Assembly: GCA_017557785.1 (NCBI GenBank)
Contig: JAFYYA010000105.1
Coordinates: 1-34,731, forward strand
Direction of reading: 5' to 3'
Length of the DNA: 34,731 nucleotides
DNA from: Salinivirgaceae bacterium
GTDB lineage: Bacteria; Bacteroidota; Bacteroidia; Bacteroidales; SZUA-534
This document shows positions 25,008-33,105 of the stretch, one piece after another. The position numbers and the translations under genes are program-made. The notes below the pieces were generated by a model, which searched no databases, was not told the origin of the DNA, and was given only the letters and a program-made list of their open reading frames with translations. Position 1 is the stretch's first letter, and every line of letters starts with the position of its first letter.

Positions 25008-25559
25008 ATGAAAATTGAGAACGGAAAAATGGTGTCAGTGACATACGAACTGAAGTATGACGATGCTGACGCAAAACTGATAGAAGTGTGCGAGAAAGAC
25101 CATCCGCTGACATTCCTGTTCGGTGCGGGCATGATGCTGCCGCATTTCGAGAAGAATCTCGACGGCCTTGAGAACGGCTCTCTGTTCGACTTTGTGCTGA
25201 CCGCCGACCAGGCTTACGGCCAGGTTACTGAAGAAGCCATTGTCGATGTGCCAATCAATGTTTTTCAGGATGAAAGCGGCAAGGTGAACAAGGAACTGAT
25301 AACCGTTGGCAACACCATTCCAATGATGGACGCTCACGGCAACCGTCTGCACGGCGTTGTTGTGTCGTCGACTGCCGAAGCGGTGAAAATGGATTTCAAC
25401 CACCCGCTTGCAGGTGCCGATTTGCACTTTAAAGGCAAGGTTATTGAAGTGCGCAATCCCACAATGGCCGAACTTGAGCGCAACTGCGGCGGTGGCTGCG
25501 GTGGCGGTTGCAACTGCGGCGACAAAGGCAAGGAAGGCGGATGCAGCGGCTGCTGCTAA
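25008..25559 (+). CDS. slyD: SlyD-like FKBP-type peptidyl-prolyl isomerase with cysteine-rich tail
   Basis: A 183-residue proline isomerase and chaperone. The FKBP half begins VSVTYELKYDDADAKLIE and has PLTFLFGAGMMLPHFEKNLD; an insert-in-flap domain follows with the DQAYGQVTEEAIVDVP hallmark of SlyD, and the chain returns to the FKBP fold with HPLAGADLHFKGKVIEV. The tail holds seven cysteines spaced among glycines (NCGGGCGGGCNCG then GGCSGCC) and is likely to bind nickel or zinc, as the His/Cys tail of E. coli SlyD does, here without histidines. Start is the ATG at 25008 after an AAT-rich leader; an upstream TTG is not needed. It is followed by a terminator at 25583-25622. Confidence 0.93.
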   Translation: MKIENGKMVSVTYELKYDDADAKLIEVCEKDHPLTFLFGAGMMLPHFEKNLDGLENGSLFDFVLTADQAYGQVTEEAIVDVPINVFQDESGKVNKELITVGNTIPMMDAHGNRLHGVVVSSTAEAVKMDFNHPLAGADLHFKGKVIEVRNPTMAELERNCGGGCGGGCNCGDKGKEGGCSGCC

Positions 25560-25582
25560 CAATCGGCAAGTTGCTATATATC

Positions 25583-25622
25583 AAAGGCTTTGCAACCAGA
25601 ATGGGGGTGAAGCCTTTTTTTT
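25583..25622 (+). terminator. Intrinsic terminator after slyD
   Basis: AAAGGCTT (25583-25590) pairs with AAGCCTTT (25610-25617), followed by further T residues to 25622. The loop is 19 bases, long but workable. Confidence 0.7.
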
Positions 25623-25656
25623 GCCCAATCCGTTGATAAAAAATAACGAATCGGCG

Positions 25657-25686
25657 GTTGAGCATACGAGTCAACTATTAAATTTG
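25657..25686 (+). promoter_or_regulatory. Candidate promoter for the small-protein / NupG-like unit
   Basis: GTTG (25657-25660) precedes TAAATTTG (25679-25686), a full -7 match, by 18 bp. The leader to the ATG at 25753 would be about 60 nt. Confidence 0.5.
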
Positions 25687-25752
25687 TAAGCATCAGTTGT
25701 TTGCAGACACTTGAAAAACGCAGACAGTCTGTTTTAATATGACAATAACACT

Positions 25753-25923
25753 ATGGCAGACAATTATTTAGAGCGGCACTACGAAGAGTATGAAGCCAAA
25801 AAAGCCGCTTGGGAGAAGGCGAAGAAACTTGGCAAATACAGGCCGAAACGCCCAGCAAGTGCCCCGCAGCAACCTTCGGCAAACGCTGGCAAAAACGCTG
25901 GCGACAACTGCCAAAAGAATTAA
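25753..25923 (+). CDS. Small conserved Bacteroidota protein (MADNYLE type)
   Basis: A 56-residue soluble protein starting MADNYLERHYEEYEAKKAAW with a charged helix (EKAKKLGKYRPKRP) and a low-complexity Ala/Gln/Asn/Lys tail. The MADNYLE-Y-E-x-K opening is familiar from short Bacteroidota proteins that are often left unannotated or misnamed; no function is known to me. ATG at 25753, stop TAA at 25921-25923, preceded by a promoter-like element and followed 37 bp later by the nucleoside transporter gene. The tail beyond residue 30 is variable in kind and probably disordered. Confidence 0.75.
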   Translation: MADNYLERHYEEYEAKKAAWEKAKKLGKYRPKRPASAPQQPSANAGKNAGDNCQKN

Positions 25924-25960
25924 ACCATTGCTTAAGATAAACGCATAAAAACATTACAAG

Positions 25961-27235
25961 ATGAATAATTTAGGTTTAAAGATTCGACTCGTTGCAATGA
26001 ACCTGATGATATACGCCGTTTGGGGCGCATATTTGAGTTCGCTTGGCATCTATTTGGGCAATATCGGGATGGGCACAAGCATTGGCGCATTTTTCGCCGT
26101 GCAGGGCATTGTGTCGCTCTTTATGCCTGCTCTGATGGGCATTGTGGCCGACAAATGGATTCCTGCCCAACGCCTGCTCGGAATGTGTCAGGGACTGGCC
26201 GCAATCTTTATGGCTTTGGCAGGATTGATGGGAATGAGAAATGGTGCCGATGTCACTTTTGCGCAGATTTTCCCGTTCTATGCCGCCAGCGTGGCATTCT
26301 TCATGCCGACTGTAGCACTGGGTATCTCGGTGTCGTACAATGCGTTGGAGCGCGGCGGGCTGGACACAATGAGCGCCTATCCACCAATCCGTGTTTTTGG
26401 CACCATCGGTTTCATTGTGTCGATGTGGATTGTCGATTTGACTGATTTTAAGGAAGATTACCGTCAGTTGTTCATTTCGGCAGCGTGGTCGCTTGTGCTG
26501 GCCATTTATGCCTTCACGCTGCCAAACTGCCCCACAAGCGGCGGCAAACGCTCGGCGTCGATAGTTGAAGCGCTTGGGCTGCGGGCGTTCACGCTCTTCG
26601 GCAACCGTCAGATGCGGCAGTTCTTCATCTTCTCGTTTATGCTCGGAATGTGCCTTCAGGTGACGTTCGGTTTTGCGGGCACTTTTATGAGCGACTTCGG
26701 TCAAAATCCCGACTATGCAGACGCCTTCGCAGTTCGCCACAACATAATGTTGAGTTCGCTCTCGCAGGTTTCCGAAACGCTTTGTATTCTTCTTATACCA
26801 TTCTTTTTGAAGCGGTTAGGTATTAAAAAGGTGATGCTGATTTCGATGCTGGCATGGGTTTGCCGCTTCGGATTCTTCGGTTTGGGTGACCCCGAAGGCG
26901 GAGTCTGGCTTTTTGTCCTTTCGATGATTGTTTACGGCGTTGCGTTCGACTTTTTCAACATCAGCGGTTCGCTCTTTGTTGACCAAAACACCACCGATGA
27001 TATCCGCTCGAGCGCACAGGGCGTGTTTATGATGATGACCAACGGCCTTGGCGCGACAGTTGGCTCGCTGCTTTCGCAGATGGTGGTTAACCGATTAGTT
27101 TACAACCGATTGGGCGAGCCGTCATTTGATATGATGCAAGGCTGGTCGCTGGCTTGGTACGTCTTTGCGGCGTTCGCATTGGTAGTGGCGATTTCGTTTG
27201 CTATCATATTCAAATACAAGCACGTAAGGAGTTGA
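25961..27235 (+). CDS. NupG-like MFS nucleoside:proton symporter
   Basis: A 424-residue inner-membrane transporter with twelve hydrophobic spans. The opening MNLMIYAVWGAYLSSLGIYL, the central SAYPPIRVFGTIGFIVSMW and the late YGVAFDFFNISGSLFVD are the signature of the NupG/XapB nucleoside:H+ symporter branch of the MFS. It imports purine and pyrimidine nucleosides in the family members studied. It follows the 56-residue gene and precedes the DinB-fold gene; the stop codon overlaps the left arm of a 9 bp hairpin at 27234-27264. Confidence 0.9.
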   Translation: MNNLGLKIRLVAMNLMIYAVWGAYLSSLGIYLGNIGMGTSIGAFFAVQGIVSLFMPALMGIVADKWIPAQRLLGMCQGLAAIFMALAGLMGMRNGADVTFAQIFPFYAASVAFFMPTVALGISVSYNALERGGLDTMSAYPPIRVFGTIGFIVSMWIVDLTDFKEDYRQLFISAAWSLVLAIYAFTLPNCPTSGGKRSASIVEALGLRAFTLFGNRQMRQFFIFSFMLGMCLQVTFGFAGTFMSDFGQNPDYADAFAVRHNIMLSSLSQVSETLCILLIPFFLKRLGIKKVMLISMLAWVCRFGFFGLGDPEGGVWLFVLSMIVYGVAFDFFNISGSLFVDQNTTDDIRSSAQGVFMMMTNGLGATVGSLLSQMVVNRLVYNRLGEPSFDMMQGWSLAWYVFAAFALVVAISFAIIFKYKHVRS

Positions 27236-27264
27236 TATTTAGGAGTTAGGATTTTCTAAATATC
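27234..27264 (+). repeat. Perfect inverted repeat overlapping the NupG-like stop codon
   Basis: GATATTTAG (27234-27242) and CTAAATATC (27256-27264) form a 9 bp stem with a 13-base loop. No T-run follows, so it is more likely an intercistronic stability hairpin than a terminator. Confidence 0.5.
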
Positions 27265-27278
27265 GAAGCATATATGGT

Positions 27279-27950
27279 ATGAATAAAGAATGGTCTGAAC
27301 AGAATAAAAGAATGCAGTCGCTGATCAGAAAGACTGACACTTTTGATCAAGGGAAGGACGTTCTTTTTGGATTGCGAAACGAACTTATGAATACGTTGCT
27401 TTCATTTAGGAAAGAACTTGATAGAAAAGATTTTGATTCTATGCCATTTATGAATGCAGACGGTTATCACAGCAAGAATATCGCTTATTCTATATGGCAT
27501 ATTTTCAGGATTGAAGACATTGTCGCACACACTCTCGTTTGCGGTGATGAAGAGATATTGTTTTCGGGAAACTATCAGAGCCGTATCAACTCACCGATAA
27601 TAACAACTGGAAATGAACTCGTTAAGGAACAGATTCGTGATTTTACGATGCGGCTGAATATAGATGAATTGTATTCGTATATTGCTGATGTAAAGAAGAG
27701 TACGGAAGAGATGATACGCACCCTGACATTTAGCAATCTTAAGATTAAGGTCACGAGTGAACGAAGGAAAAAACTGGAAGCATTAGGTGTGGTCAGCACG
27801 GACGAGAATGCTGTTTGGCTGATTGATTATTGGTGCAACAAAGATTTACGCGGACTAATACAGATGCCATTTTCCAGACACTGGATTATGCACATTGAAG
27901 CGTGTCAGAGAATAAAAGACAAATTAGACGGCGTGCGGTTAAAACCTTGA
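27279..27950 (+). CDS. DinB/YfiT-fold putative metalloenzyme
   Basis: A 223-residue protein of the DinB four-helix-bundle superfamily. The three metal-binding histidines of the fold are recognisable: H74 in AYSIWHIFRIED, and H201 and H205 in SRHWIMHIEA (H-x-x-x-H). In the family these bind nickel or zinc and act in thiol-transferase or DNA-damage-related reactions, but the substrate cannot be read from sequence. Start is the ATG at 27279 directly after the hairpin. The gene looks more AT-rich than the transporter before it and the kinase after it, so it may be a later arrival. 47 bp separate it from the ROK kinase. Confidence 0.8.
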   Translation: MNKEWSEQNKRMQSLIRKTDTFDQGKDVLFGLRNELMNTLLSFRKELDRKDFDSMPFMNADGYHSKNIAYSIWHIFRIEDIVAHTLVCGDEEILFSGNYQSRINSPIITTGNELVKEQIRDFTMRLNIDELYSYIADVKKSTEEMIRTLTFSNLKIKVTSERRKKLEALGVVSTDENAVWLIDYWCNKDLRGLIQMPFSRHWIMHIEACQRIKDKLDGVRLKP

Positions 27951-27997
27951 ATTAAATATTTAAATAAATTGTAGAATTAACAGAAAAACAAAATAAT

Positions 27998-28942
27998 ATG
28001 AAACTATCAGTTGGAATCGATATAGGTGGCACAAACACCGCTTTCGGCCTTGTTGACGAGAGCGGACGGATTGTTGCACGCGGCAACATTAGTACACGAA
28101 ACAATACTGATTTTCAGGATTATGTGAATCAGGTTTCCGATGGAATCCGCCAGTTGCTTGTGCAAACTAATGGCGCCGAACTGTCGGGAATCGGCATTGG
28201 GGCAGCCAACGGCAACTACTTCAGCGGCTGTATTGAGAATGCCGCCAATCTGCCGTGGAAGGGCCTGGTGAAGATTGTTGAAGCCTTTAAGAATCAATTC
28301 GGTGTGCCCGTGTTCCTGACCAACGACGCCAACGCCGCCGCCATTGGCGAGATGGTGTACGGCGGTGCAAAAGGAATGACCGATTTCATTGAGATTACCC
28401 TTGGAACTGGCCTTGGCAGCGGCATTGTGACTGGTGGCAAGATGCTTTACGGTCACGACGGATTTGCTGGTGAGTGCGGCCACGTGATTGTTGAGCGTGA
28501 CGGACGCGACTGCGGCTGCGGACGCAAAGGCTGTCTTGAAACCTACGTGTCGGCCACGGGCGTGGTGCGCACAGCAACCGAATTGTTGGCTAAACGCAAT
28601 ATTGATAGTGAGTTACGCTCAATCCCAAACAGCGAACTGACGGCTTTGAAAGTGTCGCAGGCGGCTGGTCGTGGCGATGCCATTGCCAAAGAAGTTTTTG
28701 AGTTTACAGGCGAAATGCTTGGTCGCGCATTGGCTGATTTTGTGGCAATTACAAGTCCGCAAGCAATATTTTTGTTTGGCGGTTTGGCAAAGGCAGGCGA
28801 GATTCTGTTTGAGCCTGTCCGCCGCTCGATGGAAGCCAATATGCTGAATATCTTCAAGAACAAGACGCAGGTGCTGCCGTCGCAGTTGGGCGACGATGCG
28901 GCAATTCTCGGTTCGGCCGCGCTGGTTTCGTTTAATCAGTAA
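27998..28942 (+). CDS. ROK-family sugar kinase (glucokinase-like)
   Basis: A 314-residue cytosolic kinase of the ROK family, which phosphorylates glucose, N-acetylmannosamine or related sugars. ATP-binding phosphate-1 motif GIDIGGTNTAFG (D8), catalytic aspartate in TNDANAAA (D110), and the ROK zinc-binding signature ECGHVIVERDGRDCGCGRKG with H162, C172, C174 and C179 followed by LE. The second phosphate loop is LGTGLGSGIV. Length is typical of a glucokinase of this group and there is no helix-turn-helix domain, so it is an enzyme and not a repressor. Fits a role in hexose entry with galM elsewhere in the window. Exact sugar undecided. Confidence 0.94.
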   Translation: MKLSVGIDIGGTNTAFGLVDESGRIVARGNISTRNNTDFQDYVNQVSDGIRQLLVQTNGAELSGIGIGAANGNYFSGCIENAANLPWKGLVKIVEAFKNQFGVPVFLTNDANAAAIGEMVYGGAKGMTDFIEITLGTGLGSGIVTGGKMLYGHDGFAGECGHVIVERDGRDCGCGRKGCLETYVSATGVVRTATELLAKRNIDSELRSIPNSELTALKVSQAAGRGDAIAKEVFEFTGEMLGRALADFVAITSPQAIFLFGGLAKAGEILFEPVRRSMEANMLNIFKNKTQVLPSQLGDDAAILGSAALVSFNQ

Positions 28943-28987
28943 TTTGTTGAAAATCTTTGTTCTAATTGTGATTTTTAATAGAAATAT

Positions 28988-29070
28988 GGTGTTAGGTGTT
29001 GGGTTTTAGGTGTTAGTAATACTTCGATTCACCGATTATCCAGTTCACCAATTCACCAAATAAACGTTCG
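28988..29070. repeat. Low-complexity GGTGTTAG / TTCACC repeat tract
   Basis: GGTGTTAGGTGTTGGG with a further TTTTAGGTGTTAG is followed by three spaced TTCACC units (about 29037-29068). The two halves are partly complementary and could fold. Such degenerate short repeats are common in intergenic DNA of this phylum. Confidence 0.45.
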
Positions 29071-29090
29071 CTCATAAAAAACATTTTCCT

Positions 29091-29729
29091 ATGCCCGAAA
29101 CCAGCACTTGCCTTTTAAGCACCGCCTATTGGGCGCCAGTTCAATGGTTTACAAAGATTGTCAGCCATAGCAAGGTGCTGATTGAGCAGTTCGAGACCTT
29201 TCCGAAACAAAGTTACCGCAACCGCTGCGCACTCTACGGCCCCAACAGTGTGCAGACGCTGCAAGTGCCTATCCTTAAGAGCGATACGCACAACCCAATG
29301 ACGCGCGACATTCGCATTGCGTACCAAACACCGTGGCAGAAGAACCATTTCAACACCATTCGGTCGCTCTACAAGTCGTCGCCGTTTTTCGACTATTATG
29401 CCGACGACATTCTGCCGTTCTACGAGCGCCGTTTCGACTTTCTGCTTGACTATAACCGTGCAATACTCGAAGTGTGCTTAAAATGGCTGAAAATGCCCAA
29501 TAACACGATTCTGACCGCTGATTACGAGCATACGCCAGATTGTCCCGACTATCGCAACACAATTCACCCGAAGCAGTCGCACCAATCAGCCGACCCGCAT
29601 TTCGAGCCGCAGCCATACACGCAGGTTTTCAGCGAGCGTTTCGGCTTCATTCCCAATCTCTCAATCATCGACCTTGCGATGAATTGCGGACCAGAGTCGA
29701 AAGATGTGCTGATGGGCGGGGTGAGATAG
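29091..29729 (+). CDS. WbqC-like family protein
   Basis: A 212-residue cytosolic protein of the WbqC-like family. Recognisable features are STAYWAPVQWFTKI at the start, QSYRNRCALYGPNSVQTLQV, DIRIAYQTPWQKNHFNTI, SLYKSSPFFDYYADD, and a late ERFGFIPNLSIIDLAMNCGPES, which is the family's conserved C-terminal block. WbqC-like genes occur in O-antigen or glycosyl clusters and as lone genes in Bacteroidota; the biochemical role is unsettled. It stands alone on the plus strand with a terminator at 29791-29824 between it and the convergent TPR gene. Confidence 0.9.
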   Translation: MPETSTCLLSTAYWAPVQWFTKIVSHSKVLIEQFETFPKQSYRNRCALYGPNSVQTLQVPILKSDTHNPMTRDIRIAYQTPWQKNHFNTIRSLYKSSPFFDYYADDILPFYERRFDFLLDYNRAILEVCLKWLKMPNNTILTADYEHTPDCPDYRNTIHPKQSHQSADPHFEPQPYTQVFSERFGFIPNLSIIDLAMNCGPESKDVLMGGVR

Positions 29730-29790
29730 CAGAGAAGCAATCATTTCTCGTGCCAGGTGTTTATCAAGTCAACCCCGAGCCACAATAAAC

Positions 29791-29824
29791 AAAAATCCCC
29801 CGCAGCCAATGGCCACAGGGGATT
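29791..29824 (-). terminator. Terminator between convergent WbqC-like and TPR genes
   Basis: AATCCCC (29794-29800) pairs with GGGGATT (29818-29824). On the minus strand the stem is followed by TTTTTG, so it most clearly serves the TPR gene; it may work in both directions. Confidence 0.75.
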
Positions 29825-29845
29825 ATCAATTATTCAGTCAGTTAA

Positions 29846-30550
29846 TTATTTCTGCAAAGCGTCAAGTTCTGCTTTGATTTTTGCTGCGTCATCTTCGCGC
29901 TCAAGGGCGGTGTAGATGTTCGACAGAATCTTCAGAGCGTTCTTGTTCTTGCTGTCGTATTGGTAAGCCTTCTCGATGAGTGGCAGAGCCTTCTCAAATT
30001 CGGCTTTCGATTTCTCAAGTTCAGCGTTATATGCGTCAGGATCGCTCTGGCTCAAGCCGCTCTTGTTGGCGTCAGCCTTGATTTTCGTGCCTTCTTTGTA
30101 GAAAGCGTTGCCTTTCGACACATACAGGTTTGCCATCATCTTGTTCAAAGCCTTGTCATCTGGATATTTTGCCAATCCTTCTTCCAAAGTCTTCTCATAC
30201 ATCTCGTTGTCTTTCTTTGCTTTGTAGGTCTCAGCCAAGTTCTGATAAGGCTTTGCTTCTTTCACTTTAAGTTCGATGGCCTTTTTCAGATAGGTGATGG
30301 CATCGTCGTGCAGATTTGCCTTGTGAGCGCAGTAACCGGCGTTGTAGATGGTTTCAGGGGCGATTTCTTTTGCCTTACCCTGTTTCTCGTACAGGTCGAA
30401 AGCCTTCTGATAGTTCTCAAAGGCGCCTTTGTAGTCCTTCAGTTGGACAGCGGCGTTGCCTTTGTTGACAAAATCTTCTGGTGCTTCGGTGGTCTGAGCG
30501 TTCAGGCTCAATGCCATGGCAACCAATGCAATTGATAATAAGTGTTTCAT
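29846..30550 (-). CDS. Exported tetratricopeptide-repeat (TPR) protein
   Basis: A 234-residue periplasmic protein. The signal peptide is MKHLLSIALVAMALSLNAQ. It is followed by helical TPR units: about 27-60 (VNKGNAAVQLKDYKGAFENY), about 66-98 (YNAGYCAHKANLHDDAITYL), about 100-130 (YQNLAETYKAKKDNEMYEKT), and, after a charged insert, about 178-225 (ALPLIEKAYQYDSKNKNALK, NIYTALEREDDAAKIKAEL). TPRs bind other proteins, so a scaffold role in the periplasm is likely; no enzymatic domain is present. It lies 35 bp after purU on the same strand and is probably co-transcribed, with no obvious functional link. Confidence 0.9.
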   Translation of the reverse strand: MKHLLSIALVAMALSLNAQTTEAPEDFVNKGNAAVQLKDYKGAFENYQKAFDLYEKQGKAKEIAPETIYNAGYCAHKANLHDDAITYLKKAIELKVKEAKPYQNLAETYKAKKDNEMYEKTLEEGLAKYPDDKALNKMMANLYVSKGNAFYKEGTKIKADANKSGLSQSDPDAYNAELEKSKAEFEKALPLIEKAYQYDSKNKNALKILSNIYTALEREDDAAKIKAELDALQK

Positions 30551-30585
30551 TTTTGTTTAGTTTAAGTGATTAGTGATATAGTTTA

Positions 30586-31452
30586 TTACGAAAATACAAT
30601 TGTTTTATTGTTATACACAAGCGTCTTGCGCTGAATGTGCAGATTTATCGCCCGTGAAAGTACAATTTTTTCCAAATCGCGGCCTTTCAGCACAAGGTCG
30701 TCAACCGTGTCGCGGTGGGTGATGCGGGTAACGTCCTGCTCAATAATCGGGCCTTCGTCAAGGTCGGTTGTAACGTAGTGCGATGTGGCGCCGATAATCT
30801 TCACACCGCGCTTGTAGGCTGCGTGATAGGGTTTCGCGCCTGTAAAAGCGGGTAGGAAAGAGTGGTGGATGTTGATAATCTTGTTCGGATATTTGCTGAT
30901 GAATTCTGGCGAGATTATCTGCATATATCGCGCTAGCACAACAAACGTAATGTTGTATTTCTCAAGCAGTTCCAACTCTTTTGCTTCTTGCTCTTCCTTG
31001 TTGTCTTTTGTGATGGGGAAGCAGTAGAAGGGGATTCCGAACTGCTCAACCACCGAGCGCAAATCTTCGTGATTGCTGATTACAAGCGGAATCTCAACGT
31101 TCCATTCGCGGCCCTGGTAGCGCGCCAGAATGTCGAACAGGCAGTGGTCCATCTTCGACACAAACAGCGCCATACGCGGCTTGTCTTCAGAGAAATAAAC
31201 CTTGAACTGCATATTGTAGGCCGATGCAATCAGCGTCTGGAAATAGTCTTGAATCTTGTCTTTCGGAATGACAAATTCGGCCAAATCCCACATAATACGC
31301 ATAAAGAACTGGCCTTCCTCGTGGTCAACGTGCTGGTCGAGTGCCAGAATGTTGCCCCGGTTGTTCTGTATAAATTCCGTAACTTTTGCCACAATGCCAA
31401 TCTGGTCATCGCAGTGCATAAGAATTGTGGCAGTGTTAACCGTTTTGTTCAT
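30586..31452 (-). CDS. purU: Formyltetrahydrofolate deformylase PurU
   Basis: A 288-residue enzyme hydrolysing 10-formyl-THF to THF and formate, which balances the folate pool for purine and glycine/serine metabolism. The N-terminal ACT domain (about 6-85: ATILMHCDDQIGIVAKVTEF) is the regulatory part. The C-terminal formyl-transferase-type domain holds NIHHSFLPAF (N194, H196) and VTTDLDEGPI (D232), the catalytic set. Length and domain order are those of PurU and not of GART or Fmt. It follows the DUF1015 gene with a terminator between, and serA lies further upstream, so one-carbon and serine genes cluster here. Confidence 0.96.
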   Translation of the reverse strand: MNKTVNTATILMHCDDQIGIVAKVTEFIQNNRGNILALDQHVDHEEGQFFMRIMWDLAEFVIPKDKIQDYFQTLIASAYNMQFKVYFSEDKPRMALFVSKMDHCLFDILARYQGREWNVEIPLVISNHEDLRSVVEQFGIPFYCFPITKDNKEEQEAKELELLEKYNITFVVLARYMQIISPEFISKYPNKIINIHHSFLPAFTGAKPYHAAYKRGVKIIGATSHYVTTDLDEGPIIEQDVTRITHRDTVDDLVLKGRDLEKIVLSRAINLHIQRKTLVYNNKTIVFS

Positions 31453-31474
31453 TATATCATTTTTTCAAACTGAC

Positions 31475-31482
31475 CAAAAATA
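31475..31482 (-). promoter_or_regulatory. Candidate -7 promoter element for purU
   Basis: The minus strand reads TATTTTTG, matching TAnnTTTG, 23 bp upstream of the purU ATG. The -33 position has only TGTT, and the leader would be short. Confidence 0.4.
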
Positions 31483-31525
31483 TAAAAATCGCCAAAACGC
31501 GAACATTTTAATTTATTGTTTGCAG

Positions 31526-31563
31526 AAAAATGCCCATCAAAGGTTGGAAATCATTGATGGGCA
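31526..31563 (-). terminator. Intrinsic terminator after the DUF1015 gene
   Basis: TGCCCATCAA (31531-31540) pairs perfectly with TTGATGGGCA (31554-31563), a 10 bp stem, and on the minus strand five T residues follow (31530-31526). It separates DUF1015 from purU, whose own promoter lies just beyond. Confidence 0.85.
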
Positions 31564-31589
31564 ATCAGGTACGCATTTGTTCCGATGTG

Positions 31590-32837
31590 TTACAACTCGT
31601 GAATCACCAGTCCAGAGCGCAGTTTCGGCTCGAACCAGGTGGTTTTGGGCGGCATAATGTTGCCCGAATCGGCAATGTCGATGAGTTGTTTCATAGAGAC
31701 GGGGTAGAGTGCGAAGGCGCATTTCATCTCGCCGTTGTCAACTCGGCGTTTAAGTTCGCCTAGACCGCGAATGCCGCCCACAAACTCAACGCGGGTGGTG
31801 GTGCGCAGGTCTTTCACGCCCAGAATCTCGTCCAAAACGTGATTCGACAAAATGGTCACGTCGAGCACGCCAATCGGGTCGGAGTCGTTGTAAGTGCCTG
31901 GCTTTGAGTTGAGTTTGTACCAGTTGCCGTCCATATACATACTGAACTCGTGCAACTGTGCCGGTTTATAAATGTCAGCACCCATCTTGGTGACAGTGAA
32001 GCATTTATCAAGTTTCTGCATAAACTCTGTCTCGCTCAAGCCGTTCAGGTCTTTGCAGACGCGGTTGTAGTCGATGATATTCAACTGATTGTCAGGGAAA
32101 TGAACTGCCATAAAGAAGTTGTATTCCTCTTTGCCAGTGTGGTTCGGGTTCTGGCTTTTCTTCTCAAGTCCGATGCGTGCTGCGGCAGCCGTACGGTGGT
32201 GACCATCAGCAACATAGCAGTACGGCACCTTGGTTGCGAAGAGTTCCTCAATCCGCTTGTTGGTTTCGGCAGAGTTAACTGGCCAGAAGGTGTGTCCGAA
32301 TCCGTCCTCGGCAACAAAATCGTAGTCGGGTTTCTGATTCTTTACAATGTCGGCAACAATGGCATCTATCTCTGGCACAGCCTTATACGAGAAGAAAACA
32401 GGCTCAATGTTGGCGTTCAGATAGCGAGTCAGCACCATACGGTCTTCCTCTTTGTCGGGGCGGGTGAGTTCGTGCTTCTTGATGATGCCCGTGTTGTAAT
32501 CCTCACACGATGCGGCGCCCACAATGCCGTACTGAGTGCGGCCGTTCATTGTTTGCGCATAGATGTAGAACTTCGGCTCGGCATCTTGAACCAGCCAGCC
32601 TTTCTGCTTGAACATCTTGTAGTTGTCAACGGCTTTGTTGTAAACTGTTGCAGAGTGGATGTCGGTGCCAGCGGGGCAGTCGATTTCAGCACGGGTGATG
32701 TGCAGTAGGCTCTCGGCCTTGTCAGCGGCCATTTTTGCGGCCTCTTCGGTGTTCATCACATCGTAGGGCAGGCAGGCCAGTTTCTCGATAATCGCTTTCG
32801 GCGGTCTAACGCCTTTGAATGGTTTTACTGTTGCCAT
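31590..32837 (-). CDS. DUF1015-family protein
   Basis: A 415-residue soluble protein of the DUF1015 family. The start (VKPFKGVRPPKAIIEKLACL, then PYDVMNTEEA) and the central CYVADGHHRTAAA are its hallmarks; EPVFFSYKAVPEIDAIV and LSNHVLDEILGVKD further confirm it. A kinase-like role has been proposed for relatives, including serine kinases that act on free serine (SerK of archaea is related to ParB/Srx-fold proteins), but no experimental function is attached to this Bacteroidota group, so I do not assign one. In other Bacteroidota it is commonly next to serC and serA; here serA lies upstream on the same strand, separated by an inserted WG-repeat gene. Confidence 0.9.
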   Translation of the reverse strand: MATVKPFKGVRPPKAIIEKLACLPYDVMNTEEAAKMAADKAESLLHITRAEIDCPAGTDIHSATVYNKAVDNYKMFKQKGWLVQDAEPKFYIYAQTMNGRTQYGIVGAASCEDYNTGIIKKHELTRPDKEEDRMVLTRYLNANIEPVFFSYKAVPEIDAIVADIVKNQKPDYDFVAEDGFGHTFWPVNSAETNKRIEELFATKVPYCYVADGHHRTAAAARIGLEKKSQNPNHTGKEEYNFFMAVHFPDNQLNIIDYNRVCKDLNGLSETEFMQKLDKCFTVTKMGADIYKPAQLHEFSMYMDGNWYKLNSKPGTYNDSDPIGVLDVTILSNHVLDEILGVKDLRTTTRVEFVGGIRGLGELKRRVDNGEMKCAFALYPVSMKQLIDIADSGNIMPPKTTWFEPKLRSGLVIHEL

Positions 32838-33069
32838 TATTTATTGTTTTATTTTATTGATTTACAATTATATTTCTGCACCGATACACTGTTCGGTTCA
32901 GCGTGCGAATGTATAAAAATTTGAGTAAAGTGTAATGTCGATTTCTCGCACTGATTACGCAGTCCCGATAGTTATCGAGAACACAGATTTTCACAGCGGA
33001 TTTTTAACCACGGAAAAGAACGTTTTATACAAATCTGATTTTTGCGGAATTTTGGTGTAATTAAAGTGT

Positions 33070-33077
33070 TATATTTG
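33070..33077 (+). promoter_or_regulatory. Bacteroidota -7 promoter element for the WG-repeat gene
   Basis: TATATTTG matches the consensus fully, 29 bp upstream of the ATG at 33106. TTTTGG ends 15 bp before it, closer than the usual 19-21 bp, so the -33 assignment is weak. Confidence 0.5.
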
Positions 33078-33105
33078 ATTTATAATTTTTAAGGCTGATA
33101 GACTT

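Noticed and set aside
25490-25560. Glycine/cysteine-rich end of slyD as a possible separate small metal-binding peptide gene.
   Set aside because: It is in frame with and continuous to the SlyD chain, and such tails are typical of SlyD.
31950-32708. A 252-codon plus-strand frame opposite the DUF1015 gene.
   Set aside because: It mirrors a well-supported DUF1015 gene; its composition reflects the codon bias of the real strand.
32900-33060. The CACAGATTTTCACAGCGG / TTTTTAACCACGGAAAAG text as a possible mobile-element end.
   Set aside because: No paired inverted repeat, target duplication or transposase is present; such text is common as decayed intergenic repeat.
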